Shown: piece by piece, positions 40,801 to 61,600 of the stretch
How positions within the stretch are numbered: position 1 is the first letter of the stretch
How the letters are laid out: each line of letters begins with the position of its first letter
Assembly (NCBI RefSeq): GCF_032118995.1
Contig: NC_092660.1
Span: 19,144,501 to 19,208,500 of the forward strand
Reading direction: 5' to 3'
From: Asterias amurensis
Lineage: Eukaryota > Echinodermata > Asteroidea > Forcipulatida > Asteriidae
Length of the DNA: 64,000 nt
Program-made: the position numbers and the translations under genes
Notes under the pieces: generated by a model
Seen by the model: only the letters and a program-made list of their open reading frames with translations
Database searches by the model: none
What the model was told of the DNA's origin: nothing

Positions 40801-43800
40801 AAGTCACAGGGGTGGGTTTCACAAAGAGTTAGGACTAGTCTTACCTCGAGTTAGGACCAGTTAATCGTCCTAACTTAGGACTAGCTGTACATTTTTGATA
40901 TCTCTTAGGACTGGTCCTAAGTTAGAACCAGTCCTAACTCTTTGTGAAATCCACCCCTTGGGTGGATTTCACAAAGAGTTAGGACTAGTCTTATCTCGAG
41001 TTAGGACGAGTTACTAGTCCTAACTTAGGACTAGCTGTACGTTTTTGATATCTCTTAGGACTGGTCTTAAGTTAGGACTAGTCTTATCTCGAGTTAGGAC
41101 CAGTTACTAGTCCTAACTTAGGACTAGCTGTACGTTTTTGATATCTCTTAGGACTGGTCTTAAGTTAGGACTAGTCTTATCTCGAGTTAGGACCAGTTAC
41201 TAGTCCTAACTTAGGACTAGCTGTACGTTTTTGATATCTCTTAGGACTGGTCCTAAGTTAGAACCAGTCCTAACTCTTTGTGAAATCCACCCCTTGGGTG
41301 GATTTCACAAAGAGTTAGGACTAGTCTTATCTCGAGTTAGGACGAGTTACTCGTCCTAACTTAGGACTAGCTGTACATTTTTGATATCTCTTAGGACTGG
41401 TCCTAAGTTAGGACCAGTCCTAACTCTTTGTGAAATCCACCCCTGGGTGGATTTCACAAAGAGTTAGGACTAGTCTTATCTCGAGTTAGGACCAGTTACT
41501 CGTCCTAACTTAGGACTATCCATGCAATTTGTATATCTCCTAGGACTAGTCCTAAGTTAGGACTGGTCCTAACTCTTTGTGAAATCGACCCCAGGACACC
41601 TTCAGTAATTGTCAAAGACCAGTACTCTCTCTTGGTGTATCCCAACATATGCATAAAGTAACACGTCTAAAAATTTTGACTCAATTGGTCGTCAAAGTTG
41701 CAAGAAGATATGAAAGAACAAACACACTTGTTGCACAAATGTATGTGCTGAATAAAGAAGCTTTAGGACTGAAGTTTTTTTCTGATTCAAATATTTTAGT
41801 GAGAAATTACCTCTTTCTCAAAAACTATGTTACTCCAAAATGTTTTATTCTATCAACAACTCTCCATTGCTTTTTACCAAGTAACTTTCTATGCTCATAG
41901 TATACATTTTTAGTAATTACCAAAAGTGTCTATGCCTTTAATACATGTGTTTATTTAGGAATACATCATTATTGTAGTCATTTTTTTTTAATGAAAATTT
42001 GAAATTCTGACTTTGATTTTTCTGCCTCGTAATAAGTTTAGTCTAAGATAGATGGCGCTTTATAAGTTTTAATTATTGTTATTCGTATTATTAGGAGGGT
42101 CAGTGACAGCTGGTCTTGGTATATATGACTCAATGCAGTACGTCCTACCACCGATATCTACATGGTGCGTTGGGCAGGCGTGCAGTATGGCATCATTGCT
42201 CCTAGCGGCAGGTACTCCAGGCATGAGGTATAGCTTACCAAACTCCAGGGTTATGGTTCATCAGCCGTCGGGCCAAGCAGCGGTAAGAAGGAAATAATTC
42301 ATCCTGGTTTTGTTAACCCTTTGCCATGAAACTGGAGACTTTGAGGCGCTAGGTGGCAGCAGACTTACCAGGTAAATGTCCATTGTTTACGTAGTTCTGA
42401 GCATGACCAAAAATAATGGATTTTACCTGGTAAGTCTGCTGCCACCAAGCGTCCTAAAAGTCTCCCATTGTTGATGTTTGCGCATTTTGCGGTCGTAGAG
42501 GAGATCGTGCTCTTATATTTGTTTTTTCTTGCTCTTTATCGGAATGGAGGTGGATTTCCTCTGGGTCCACATGGCGCATATTTTTGTGAATTTTTGTGTG
42601 CTTTTTGTGTGTGTTTTTATCGAAATTGTAACGCCATTTTTAACTGTTGTGTTTTTCAAATCAATTAGCTGTGTCCTTGTTCAGTCCAAGTCTTTGTCTG
42701 TCACAGAGAAAATCTTAAAAGCACTATGCTTCACATATTCCCCTGCATATTTGTAACAACGTTAACAATAACGTTAAATACCTTAACCATTTAATTATGA
42801 TGTTTCAAATGCTTTTTGTAATAATAAGAACAAGTAGTGTGTATTTGTGATGCTTAAACTACATTTGATACATTTGTTTGTTGTTCCCAATATTGGAATA
42901 AATGTCTTAAAGGAACACGTTGCCTTGGATCGGTCGAGTTGGTCTTTGAAAAGCGTTTGTAACCGTTTTTTATAAAATGCATATGGTTAGAAAGATGTTG
43001 TAAAAGTAGAATACAATGATCCACACAAACATGCCTCGAAATTGCACGGTTTTCCTTTTACCTCGTCGACTAACACGTCGGCCATTTATGGGGGTCAACA
43101 TTTTGACTCCCATAAATGGCCGACCATGTTAGTTCGCACAGTAACAGGAAAACCACGCAATTTCAAGGCAAACTTGTGTGGATCATTGTATTCTACTTTT
43201 AAAACATCTTTCCAACAATATGCATTTTATAAAAAACGGTTACAAACGCTTTTGTTTTGACCAACTCGTCCGATCCAAGGCAACGTGTTCCTTTAACTTC
43301 AGACTCAAATTCAAAATAATCCTTACCAATTGAGCACTCTTTTTATGGTTCTGTCAAACTGTTTTCAGGGGCAATTTTTATAAAAAAACAAGTGGACTAA
43401 AATAAATGTGTTCTTCTGAAAAGCATTGCTGTGCCATCATTTTAATAATACAGACTTGAAATTCTCTTTCCACAGGGTCAAGCCACAGATATTCAAATAC
43501 AGGCAGAAGAGATCCTGAAGATTAAAGCTCAAATCAACCAATTGTATTTAAAGCACACGAACCAGCCGTTAGCAACAATAGGTAAGGAAGAATTCCTCAA
43601 ATTAATTACTTTGTTGTGTTTTGATTCAAGAAGAAGCTTGGACCCAGTAAACCCTTATTAGGTGCTACATGTACATTAGTCAGTCTCATTATTCAGGAAA
43701 ACTTTATAACCTCTTCTGGTAATGTCAAAGACCAGTATTATCACCTTGTGTATATCAACAAATGCATAATCATCTACCCTATTTTATGTATTTTTGTGTT

Positions 43801-43996
43801 ATATATAAGACTCCAACATTATTATTTGCGAAAGAGAAAACGCATTTTCTTTTTGTTTGTTGTGTTTGCAGAGTCAGTGATGGAGCGAGACAGATTCATG
43901 AGTCCGGAAGAAGCAAAGGAGTTTGGAATTATTGACAAAGTTTTAGAACATCCCCCTCTACCAGGGGAAAACAACAAAGTTAACAAGAGTGATTGA
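37897..43996 (+). CDS. CLPP: ATP-dependent Clp protease proteolytic subunit, mitochondrial, 7 exons
   Basis: Serine peptidase of the mitochondrial matrix; forms a tetradecamer that degrades proteins unfolded by CLPX. Exons: 37897-37920, 39009-39119, 40419-40490, 40656-40752, 42095-42282, 43476-43581, 43872-43996; 723 nt, 240 residues. The first 38 residues (MPMLRWLG, then [19 protein letters not shown]) are basic and lack acidic residues, as in a matrix-targeting peptide. Mature body starts about MVPIVIEQT. The catalytic triad fits exactly: Ser132 in GQACSMAS, His157 in VHQPSG, Asp206 in MERDRF; spacings 25 and 49 equal those of bacterial ClpP. The C-terminus is shorter than in human and ends NKVNKSD. 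Exon 1 is only 24 nt, so that exon boundary (GGT before GTAAGT) is the least certain part. Confidence 0.95.
38334..38721. mobile_element. Inverted-repeat element with TA edges in CLPP intron 1
   Basis: Ends TAGTTGCGATAACGTAACCC and its complement GGGTTACTTTATCGCAACTA, about 28 bp of terminal repeat, with TA at each edge as for Tc1/mariner-type elements (superfamily inferred). GC-rich CCGACGGC hairpins lie inside each end. Just before it is a short tandem of GTACCCAAGTCACTTC (38276-38333). Confidence 0.7.
39160..39290 (+). mobile_element. tRNA-derived SINE, class I, 5'-truncated
   Basis: TTGGTAAGACACTGG, GGGTTCGAATCCCACTGGAG, then ATGCCTGTAATTTTTTTCAC and CAGTGCTAACACTCATC as in 31479-31680. 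Starts 40 bp after CLPP exon 2. Confidence 0.7.
39310..39689 (-). mobile_element. TTAA-flanked inverted-repeat element, subfamily A
   Basis: AGGCAGTGGACACTTTTGG and TAGTGTCCAGTGTCT ends, TTAA at both edges, inner palindrome GATTTCGAGACCGC/GAGGTCTCGAAATC. Near full-length; in CLPP intron 2. Confidence 0.85.
40808..41592. repeat. Array of palindromic units in CLPP intron 4
   Basis: Four head-to-tail fold-back units, each beginning GGTGGATTTCACAAAGAG and ending CTTTGTGAAATCCACCCC: about 40808-40957, 40960-41292, 41296-41443, 41444-41592. The second is longer because a 94-bp core (TTAGGACTAGTCTTATCTCG to TATCTCTTAGGACTGG) is repeated three times. Words GTCCTAACTTAGGAC occur throughout on both strands. 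Confidence 0.9.
41594..41941 (+). mobile_element. TTAA-type element, subfamily A/B, adjoining the palindrome array
   Basis: GGACACCTTCAGTAATTG through GTGTCTATGCCTTTAA. Its left end is fused to the array with no TTAA; the right TTAA is intact at 41938-41941. Confidence 0.7.
42331..42466. repeat. Hairpin in CLPP intron 5
   Basis: Arms GGAGACTTTGAGGCGCTAGG...CTTACCAGGTAAA and TTTACCTGGTAAGTCTGC...AAAGTCTCC, loop around GTTTACGTAGTTCTGAGC. Confidence 0.7.
42907..43296 (+). mobile_element. 390-bp TTAA hairpin element, copy 2
   Basis: Same length and orientation as 7589-7978 and nearly identical to it, with TTAA at both edges. In CLPP intron 5. Confidence 0.9.
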
Positions 43997-44745
43997 TGAC
44001 ATCGTCTTTATCCAGAAAGACTTTTATCTTAAGGAAAACTTTGCCTCAAATAATGTTGCTAAGAAACACAGCTTCACTTCAGGCTTTTTTTATGATGAGC
44101 CCTGATCTTGACTAGGGTTAGGACGTTTAACCGGTTTACCGGGAAATTACAATTTCCTCATAGGTTGCCCTTTGGTCCCAAGGAGAAAATGCCTTGGTGC
44201 CCTCGCCCTTTCAAAAACGAGCATACGAGGCCACAGTCTACACCTGTGCCTTTTACAGATTGGCTCATAACTTTGATTTGAATTGTAAGAACTGGTTTAA
44301 AAAGACATCACAACTGAAACATAAATGTAAATGCACAACTCTAATCTTGACAGATTTCTCAAAAACAATTTGTTCATACTGATTTCAATTTCAATCAATG
44401 ATGAGCTTTTGGAAGTATTGCCGCGTTCTAATCAATTCTACTTTTCCCGAAGGTGCCGAGATCCTTTCAGGAATGTACTCCGCTGAACAAACAAAGGCAT
44501 GATATTCTTCCTACTTTAATCTGATTTCCACTATGTTTTCCTCCTTAGAACAAAATCAAAGAAATGTTATTAACTAACCTGAAAAGACTATCAAATCATC
44601 TACCATGTGTACTTGTATGTCAGCCCTTGTACGCAATAAAATGTTCCTACCCTTTTCAAGGGCCAAATATCATGCCTGCAAACAGCTGGTACAGTAGTGT
44701 AAGATACTTGGTTTTCTAAGTGATTAATAAATATTATTAATATTT
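43997..44745 (+). other. CLPP 3' untranslated region
   Basis: AATAAA at 44727-44732 is the best candidate polyadenylation signal. The interval holds no other gene. Confidence 0.5.
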
Positions 44746-44964
44746 TAAAGGACATTTTTGTTGGTGTTTTATTGACATTGTCAGACATTTAGTGTTTTTG
44801 CAAAGGAGTTGGATTGACCCTCCCTGGAGAGAGGGGTCAAAATCTGAAATAACCACTCCCTCGATTACTGTGAATTTACTTACTTAATTTTTTTTAAACA
44901 AATGTCGAAGAGAATGCCGAACATCACAAGGCTGGACGGCCACTTCAAGGTGAGGGCTACACTT

Positions 44965-45665
44965 GACCGATTTGATCCACATGCTCGCTGGTACAACCTG
45001 GGTAACAAAGACACTCCGCTCATCTGCTCTAGCCCTCTGCTACTCAGTGGCTGAGTACTGTGCTCCAGTCTGGAGGAATTCTGTCTACACCGGCCTTGTC
45101 GACGTCCAACTCCATGAGAACCATCACTGGCGCTGTTCGCAGTACAAAGACAGACTGGCTCCCAGTCCTGAGTAACATTGCCCCTCCAGACATCCGAAGA
45201 GAGGTTGCCACATCTAGGCTGGTCTGTAAGATCCGATCCAACCCTGAGCTTCCTCTCCTCAGTGACATCAACTTCTAGAAACCCACGGTCCAATGTACCG
45301 GACAGTGCAGAGACCACAGACATGCAGAAGATCTATGGCGCATACGGTGGCGAGACCACACCAATGTCCCCCACAAGTTCCTGTTTGCTGACCCTACGTT
45401 CCAGCTGCCGGGAATGGACCTCTCCCGCGGCCATTGGTGCCTCTTAAACTGGTTCCGTACGGACGCAGGGCCATGCTGCAGCAGTCTACACAAGTGGGGC
45501 TACCTTGCATCTCCGCGTTGTGATTGTGGCGAACCCCAGACGATGCGCCACATGATAGATGACTGCCCACTCTCTCACCTTGATGGTGTAATCGAAGCCC
45601 TTCACCTGGCTGAGGACCTAGCTATAAACTGGCTTACGGACTATAAAATGAGATCAGCATAGCGT
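44965..45665 (+). mobile_element. LINE reverse-transcriptase 3' part, decayed
   Basis: Reading frames give MLAGTTWVTKTLRSSALALC with SVAEYCAPVWRNS, then WFRTDAGPCCSSLHKWGYL and CDCGEPQTMRHMIDDCPLSH, ending WLTDYKMRSA. This is the C-terminal region of a non-LTR retrotransposon polyprotein with its zinc-finger-like CxC...H...C motif. Frame changes between blocks show it is dead. Clade not assigned. A SINE tail fragment (44925-44968) precedes it. Confidence 0.75.
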
Positions 45666-46570
45666 TCGACATCATCATCGTGAAATCTGGCTTTTCCATT
45701 TCACTCGGCTTGGCCTCATGAAATGCATCCATTAACTGGAAGTATAAAACCTTGCAGGGTCATGGCAATGCGATTTTGGACTTGGGCTCGGCCACAAACC
45801 TGCTGGTTTGAAATGGCTGGCTAAGACCTCGTCACCACTCGTTCCCTTATTTTCTGTTGATTTGTCATGTTTGTGGTGATCATCTACCTAACTAGCTGTC
45901 AGTAAATTAATCGATGACACAGTATTTGAGTGTAGATCTGGCAAAGTCTGGTTATATTCTGTGACAATGATGTGCATCCATTGTTTGATCATGCTAAATA
46001 TTGGATAAGATTGATGAGAGCAGTCAGTGAAAGTGGGATGGTAAACATACATCGCTTTTATCTTGTCCTAAAATCAAAGTACAACCCATAAAAGATCATG
46101 CGTTAAACTCAGAGTTTATTACATTATTTATTTCACACGGTGCTTTTCACAATTCATGCACATGCACAAAGTGTTTTCAATTTGGAATTAAATTTGTTTT
46201 TGTACAAAAAATTACTGTTACAAAAGTAAATTCCCCCAAATAATGTTTAATTATAAATATCTATATTCAAATGGAAGCCAGCAATCAAAAATACAAAAAA
46301 CATATAAAATGATAACCTTTAAATCGCAAAGAAACATCATTTGTAAATCTCCAATTAAGGAAGTTCCCCCTTTTGTAACTTTAAATCAAAGTTAGATTAT
46401 TCATATTAATAATAGAGCTATATATATTGACTAGAGCACTAAGTTGCCTTGTGTTTTAAAGCCACCAAATAACTAACGACCCATAAGCCAAGAGAATACA
46501 TGATCTTGGTGCACCCATGTTTGTGTACAAACTTGAACTTTTGTACTACTTTTGTAGGGCTATATTGAAC
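45666..46570. other. Intergenic, nothing recognised
   Basis: AT-rich sequence between CLPP and LRRC40, with no ORF or repeat that I can assign. Confidence 0.4.
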
Positions 46571-46577
46571 CCAAGTC

Positions 46578-46860
46578 TCAACACTCATGGGGAGACGGGT
46601 CTTTTTCTTCAGCTGCGCCACGCATCTGGAACTCTCTACCACTTAATCTTAGAACTTGTCTTTGTACCACAACATTCAAATCTCTTCTCAAAACTTATCT
46701 TATGTCACGGGTTTTCAAGGACAAATTTTTGTTGTGTCTGTTTTTCTTTGTTTTGTTTTTGTTTTGTTTGTTTTTGGTTTTACTGCGCCTTGAACACCCA
46801 GCAGGGTGGATACATGCGCATTACAAGTCTTTTTATTATTATTATATGCATGTAAGTGCC
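46578..46860 (+). mobile_element. LINE 3' end with ATT tail
   Basis: GSFSSAAPRIWNSLPLNLR and TFKSLLKTYL are the LINE C-terminal block; the sequence runs to a TTTTTATTATTATTATATG tail near 46835. 5'-truncated. Confidence 0.75.
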
Positions 46861-46923
46861 TTTATCCATTTCTTCACGAATCAAATATGCTGCACATGTG
46901 AAGGTGCAGTCAATGGCACACAT

Positions 46924-47080
46924 GATTGGGGTTGTTCTTTTACGCCCAGTCTGTTCCATGGTGTCGGGCACTGGGCGTTTGTGACTGGGGTTGTTCTTTT
47001 ACGCCCAGTCTGTTCCATGGTGTCGGACACTGGGCGTACGTGACTGGGGTTGTTCTTGTACGCCCAGTGCCTGTTCGCCC
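46924..47080 (+). repeat. 59-bp minisatellite, 2.6 units
   Basis: Units start at 46924, 46983 and 47042; each has GGGGTTGTTCTTTTACGCCC and CTGGGCGT. The pair ACGCCCAG/CTGGGCGT inside each unit can fold. Confidence 0.85.
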
Positions 47081-47186
47081 GTCTGCTTGTCTGTGCCATG
47101 ATGTGGTAATTTTAAAAACAAATTTGTTCTTGGTTTCATTGGTTGAAGCAGATTTTGCTTTCATTGGTTGAAGCAGATGAACTGGG

Positions 47187-47573
47187 CTTACAGGCAGTGG
47201 ACACTATTGGTAATTACTCAAAATAATTATTAGCATAAAACCTTACTTGGTGACGAGTAATGGGGAGAGGTTGATGATATAAAACATTGTGAGAAATGGC
47301 TCCCTCTGAAGTGACATAGTTTTCGAGAAAGAAGTAATTTTCCACAAATTTGATTTTGAGACCTCAGATTTAGAATTTTAGGTCTCGAAATCAACCATCT
47401 AAACGCACACAACTTCCTGTGACAAGGGTGTTTTTTCTTTCATTATTAACTTGCAACTTTGACGACCAATTGAGCTCAAATTTTCACATGTTTGTTATTT
47501 TATGCATATGTTGAGATGCACCAAGTGAGAAGACAGGTCTTTGACAATTACCAATAGTGTCCAGTGTATTTAA
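47187..47573 (-). mobile_element. TTAA-type inverted-repeat element, subfamily A
   Basis: AGGCAGTGGACACTATTGG at left and TAGTGTCCAGTGTATTTAA at right; left edge is TTAC rather than TTAA. Intact inner palindrome. Lies downstream of LRRC40. Confidence 0.82.
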
Positions 47574-47946
47574 GGGCTCTAGTCAATATATATAGCTCTA
47601 TGATATGGACCAATCTTTAAAACTATAATAGTACTTGTGAATACAGTCATAAAGCAGCCAAATAGTTTGGTAGGACAGTACTTGTTTGAAAATTTGGGTG
47701 AAAAATTACCTCTTAAGGCCCGGTCACACAGTCCTCGATAACGAGAACGCTCTGGTACTGTTCCCGCAAAACAAGCGCGCGCGATCACTAGCCTATAATA
47801 GTTCATCCCACGTGACCGTGTTTCAGCCAACCAGAATACAGAACACCCAAGAGGTGTGTTATAATGCAGAATAGTAGCAAGAAAGAGTTAGGATTATTCT
47901 TCAGATCAGATTATTGATGGATTTGATCACCTGTTGTTTAATTAAC

Positions 47947-58170
<10,224 letters not shown>

Positions 58171-58683
58171 AATTTGACTGATCAGCTCATTAAAATGTCT
58201 CCTAAAAAGCTGAACACTGCCAGTTACTAATTACCAGCAAGTGAAACTCAATAATGATGGCAGACTTCAGGCCGATCGGACTTCAGAAAGACTAAAATGA
58301 CCAAAGCTAGGCAAACAAATCTCGCTAAATTTGCAGCGTGTTTCAGCTTGCTGACTATTTTTTTTTATGTCAACAGAGATAAGATGATGTGACAGAACCT
58401 TGTGTGAAATCTGTTTGCTGCCCTCTCTAGGGAGCTCTCGACAAGCAACACCCCAGTATGGTGCTCGCTGCAGTCCTATTTCTCAATCACGTGTAGAAGT
58501 GCAGGATTAAGACCCCTTTTTTTAGCGATGATTTTGAACTCGTTTTGCGGTAGCAAACTTCTTCCTCCAAACTTGTTCAGACAGGCAAAACAATTTTTAA
58601 TGTTAATAAATAGCAATGGAAATGGTATAAAATCTCAATGTCAACGCAGGATTAATTATTTGGTTAGAACTGCTAAGTTAACC
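58171..58683. promoter_or_regulatory. Compact divergent promoter region, LRRC40 and PNKP
   Basis: The start codons of the two genes face away from each other, 357 to 513 bp apart depending on the PNKP start. No repeat lies here, unlike almost every other intergenic stretch, which fits a shared bidirectional promoter. No core motif could be fixed by eye. Confidence 0.55.
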
Positions 58684-61600
58684 ATGCCGAAGAGAAAATC
58701 AAGCCGGGCCGCTGACGCCACTGCAGCGAAGAAGGCTAAACAGGCCGAATGGGAGTTGAAGTTTGATGCGGACTGGAGTGGGCACGCCCCCCGGGCTGGA
58801 GCGAGCAATTTACCGCCAGTGTTTGTGCTGAGTGGCCCGGCGATAAAGGGGTCGTCGAAGATTGCTGCTTTTGATTTGGACATGACGCTCATTGTGCCTG
58901 CCAGTGGGAAAACATTTCCGCAAGGTTCAAACATTTAACTAAAAATAAATTTAAGCCCTGCCATGCCCAGGTGGTGAAACGACTCAAATTTTGGCGCAAT
59001 ATTTGAAAATGGCAATTTGAATTTTAATTTTTAAGCAAGGTAAATAGGAACTGGAATGTAGAGATTTTTTACTGTGTTATTTGATTTTTTGGAAAAGTTT
59101 CCGTATGACGCCACCACTTTTTCATTCGACATGAAATAATATAGTATCTTATTCTAGACTTATTTACATCAATGAGATATCCCTTTTTGTAAAAATGAGT
59201 GAAAAAGTGGTGGCGCCATACGGAAAGTTATCCGATTTCTTTTTTACTGTGAAGGCTTCTAATAACTTGGACCCAGCCAGTAATGGTAAACAATTCCAGC
59301 TCATAAAAAAAAAATGACATTTTGCATTTCCCTTGAATTGAACAAAATGCAAAATGTCAAACTATTGTAAAATGGGTATACAACAAAGTCAATGCCCCAG
59401 TTACTCACTACAGGGTCTAGTGTTGGACTTTTGTCTTCCTTGTTCCTAATTGATCTGTGCAAAATATGAGCTGTTTTCTAAATCAAATGAGCGGGCTATT
59501 TTTGATCTTTTTTACTGGATTTAATTGTTTAAACAGTTTATTACTAATATTAGTAATCTTTAGTTTCCAGGCAAATGCTTTTGGCCGAAAGTCAGCTGTT
59601 GGACTTGAATTTTTCAGATAATTTTGAACCAACTCAGTAAACTGCAAAATTGTCAGGATGAATTTTTAAAGTTTTCATCATTCTTGAGGGGTTGTCAGAT
59701 ATTATATAGGCCTAGAGCCTCAATAAAGGAGATTGATCCTGTAGGAAAATTTTTACAATTTATACTTTTGTAATCTTTTTAGGTCCAAGTGACTGGAAAT
59801 TCATCAATGATGAAGTAAAACCAAAATTGGAGGCTGAGCGCAAAGTTGGCTACAAAATAGTCTTGATCACCAATCAACGAGGAATGGAAAAAGGTCACGA
59901 AAATCCATTAGGATGGCAGAAGAAGGTCAACACGATCATAAATGAGCTCAATATTCCTATACAGGTATGTATCCAGTGTTGTAGCCACGGTGGGCGGTGC
60001 TGGGCGGGCCTGCCCAGAACTCACAATGTTTGCCCAGCACTCTGAGCAAAATATACATTGTGTCGCCCACCCAGCGCAGATTTTGAAAATATTGTCCACT
60101 ACTGTGCATTGATCTTAGACCGGCATAGGAGCATCAAAATATGTCACAGAAAAAGTCAGTCAAAAGCCATTCAACATTGCATTGCCCTATAACACAAACA
60201 GTTAGGAAACCTGGCCCCACTTCAGCTACAATGGCCCCATAATTAAACCTGGCCCCACTTCAGCTACAATGGCCGCATAATTATAAACATGGCCCCTCTT
60301 CAGCTACAATGGCCGCATAGTTAAACATGAGTCATTTTGTTGATCTGCTCGCCTTTGGTGGACTTGATTTATTGGCAACTAACATAAATGCTCTAGCGTA
60401 CAACCCTGTATGTATTGAAATAGTCAATAGCATTCACATCAGGGCTCGGAATCAACCCTGGACTGTAGGCCACAGGCCAGTGATTTCAGTGTCTGGCCAG
60501 TAAACTCGTGAGGTAATTTCTCACTTATTATGTAAAGACTGAAAGCACAGAAATTTGTGCAACAAGGGTGTTTTTTTTTTCAATCATTATTCTCTTGCAA
60601 CTTCAATGACCAAATTTTCACAGATTAAATCTGTGAATGTTAGGATACAAAGTGAGGATACTGGTCCCACCCGAGTAACATGCCTGTGATATTTTTTCAC
60701 AGGACTCGGGAAAAGTACTGAGTATACAGTGCTAACACACGGTGTATGGGTAAAAACCAAAATTAATACTGGTCTTTGACAATTACCCAACCTGTTCATG
60801 GGTCTATTTCACAAAGAGTAAGGACTAGTCTAGTCCGAGGAAATATTACAAACTTAACGCTTGTCCAAAGTTAGGATGAGTAACTTGTCTTAACTAGAGT
60901 ATTAACTCTTTGTGCAATCCACCCCAGTGCCTTTAAGCTACTCGTCAAGGTTGTGTGAAGATAAATTTGTAAACACACATGCACTCTTGGAATACAAATA
61001 TAGTGCGCCTGCGTCCCATATCCAACTCCCCGGGTATGGTATGCAGAAGCGCTGTATTTTTCTAGAAATGGAACAATTCAATGTCAGTTTCATCAATAAC
61101 CGTTGTCATGATTTTTTTAAGATAACTGACTGAATGTTGATTTCAGGTTTTTGTAGCTACTGGCGAGAACGACTTCCGTAAACCAGGGACGAAGATGTGG
61201 GATGTAATGGTGAAACATCACAATGATGGTATCCAGCCCGACATGTCTGCGTCTTACTACGTCGGCGATGCTGCTGGAAGAGCCAAAGACTGGGCACCAG
61301 GGAAGAAGAGAGATTTCTCCTGCGGGGACCGGATGTTCGCTGCCAATGTGGGAATCAATTTTAAGACCCCTGAGGAGTACTTCTTTGGAGAGACGCCGCC
61401 GGTGTTCGATTGGCACTCGATCAACCCTGCTGAGGTTTTGAAAAGTTGTGAGGGAAAACATCATAAGAGCTATCATTCTAAGGTAAGTGATGTTTGAGGC
61501 TTTGAATGGTGTGGAAAGGAGAAGTCAGTATAAACAATAAATTTGCGGGTACAACCATCTGTTTTTGTATAAGTGTTGACTCTCAAAGAGTAGCCATATG

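Noticed and set aside
44880-45323. 147-codon minus-strand ORF
   Set aside because: Antisense to the decayed LINE; the plus-strand frames carry the recognisable reverse-transcriptase blocks.
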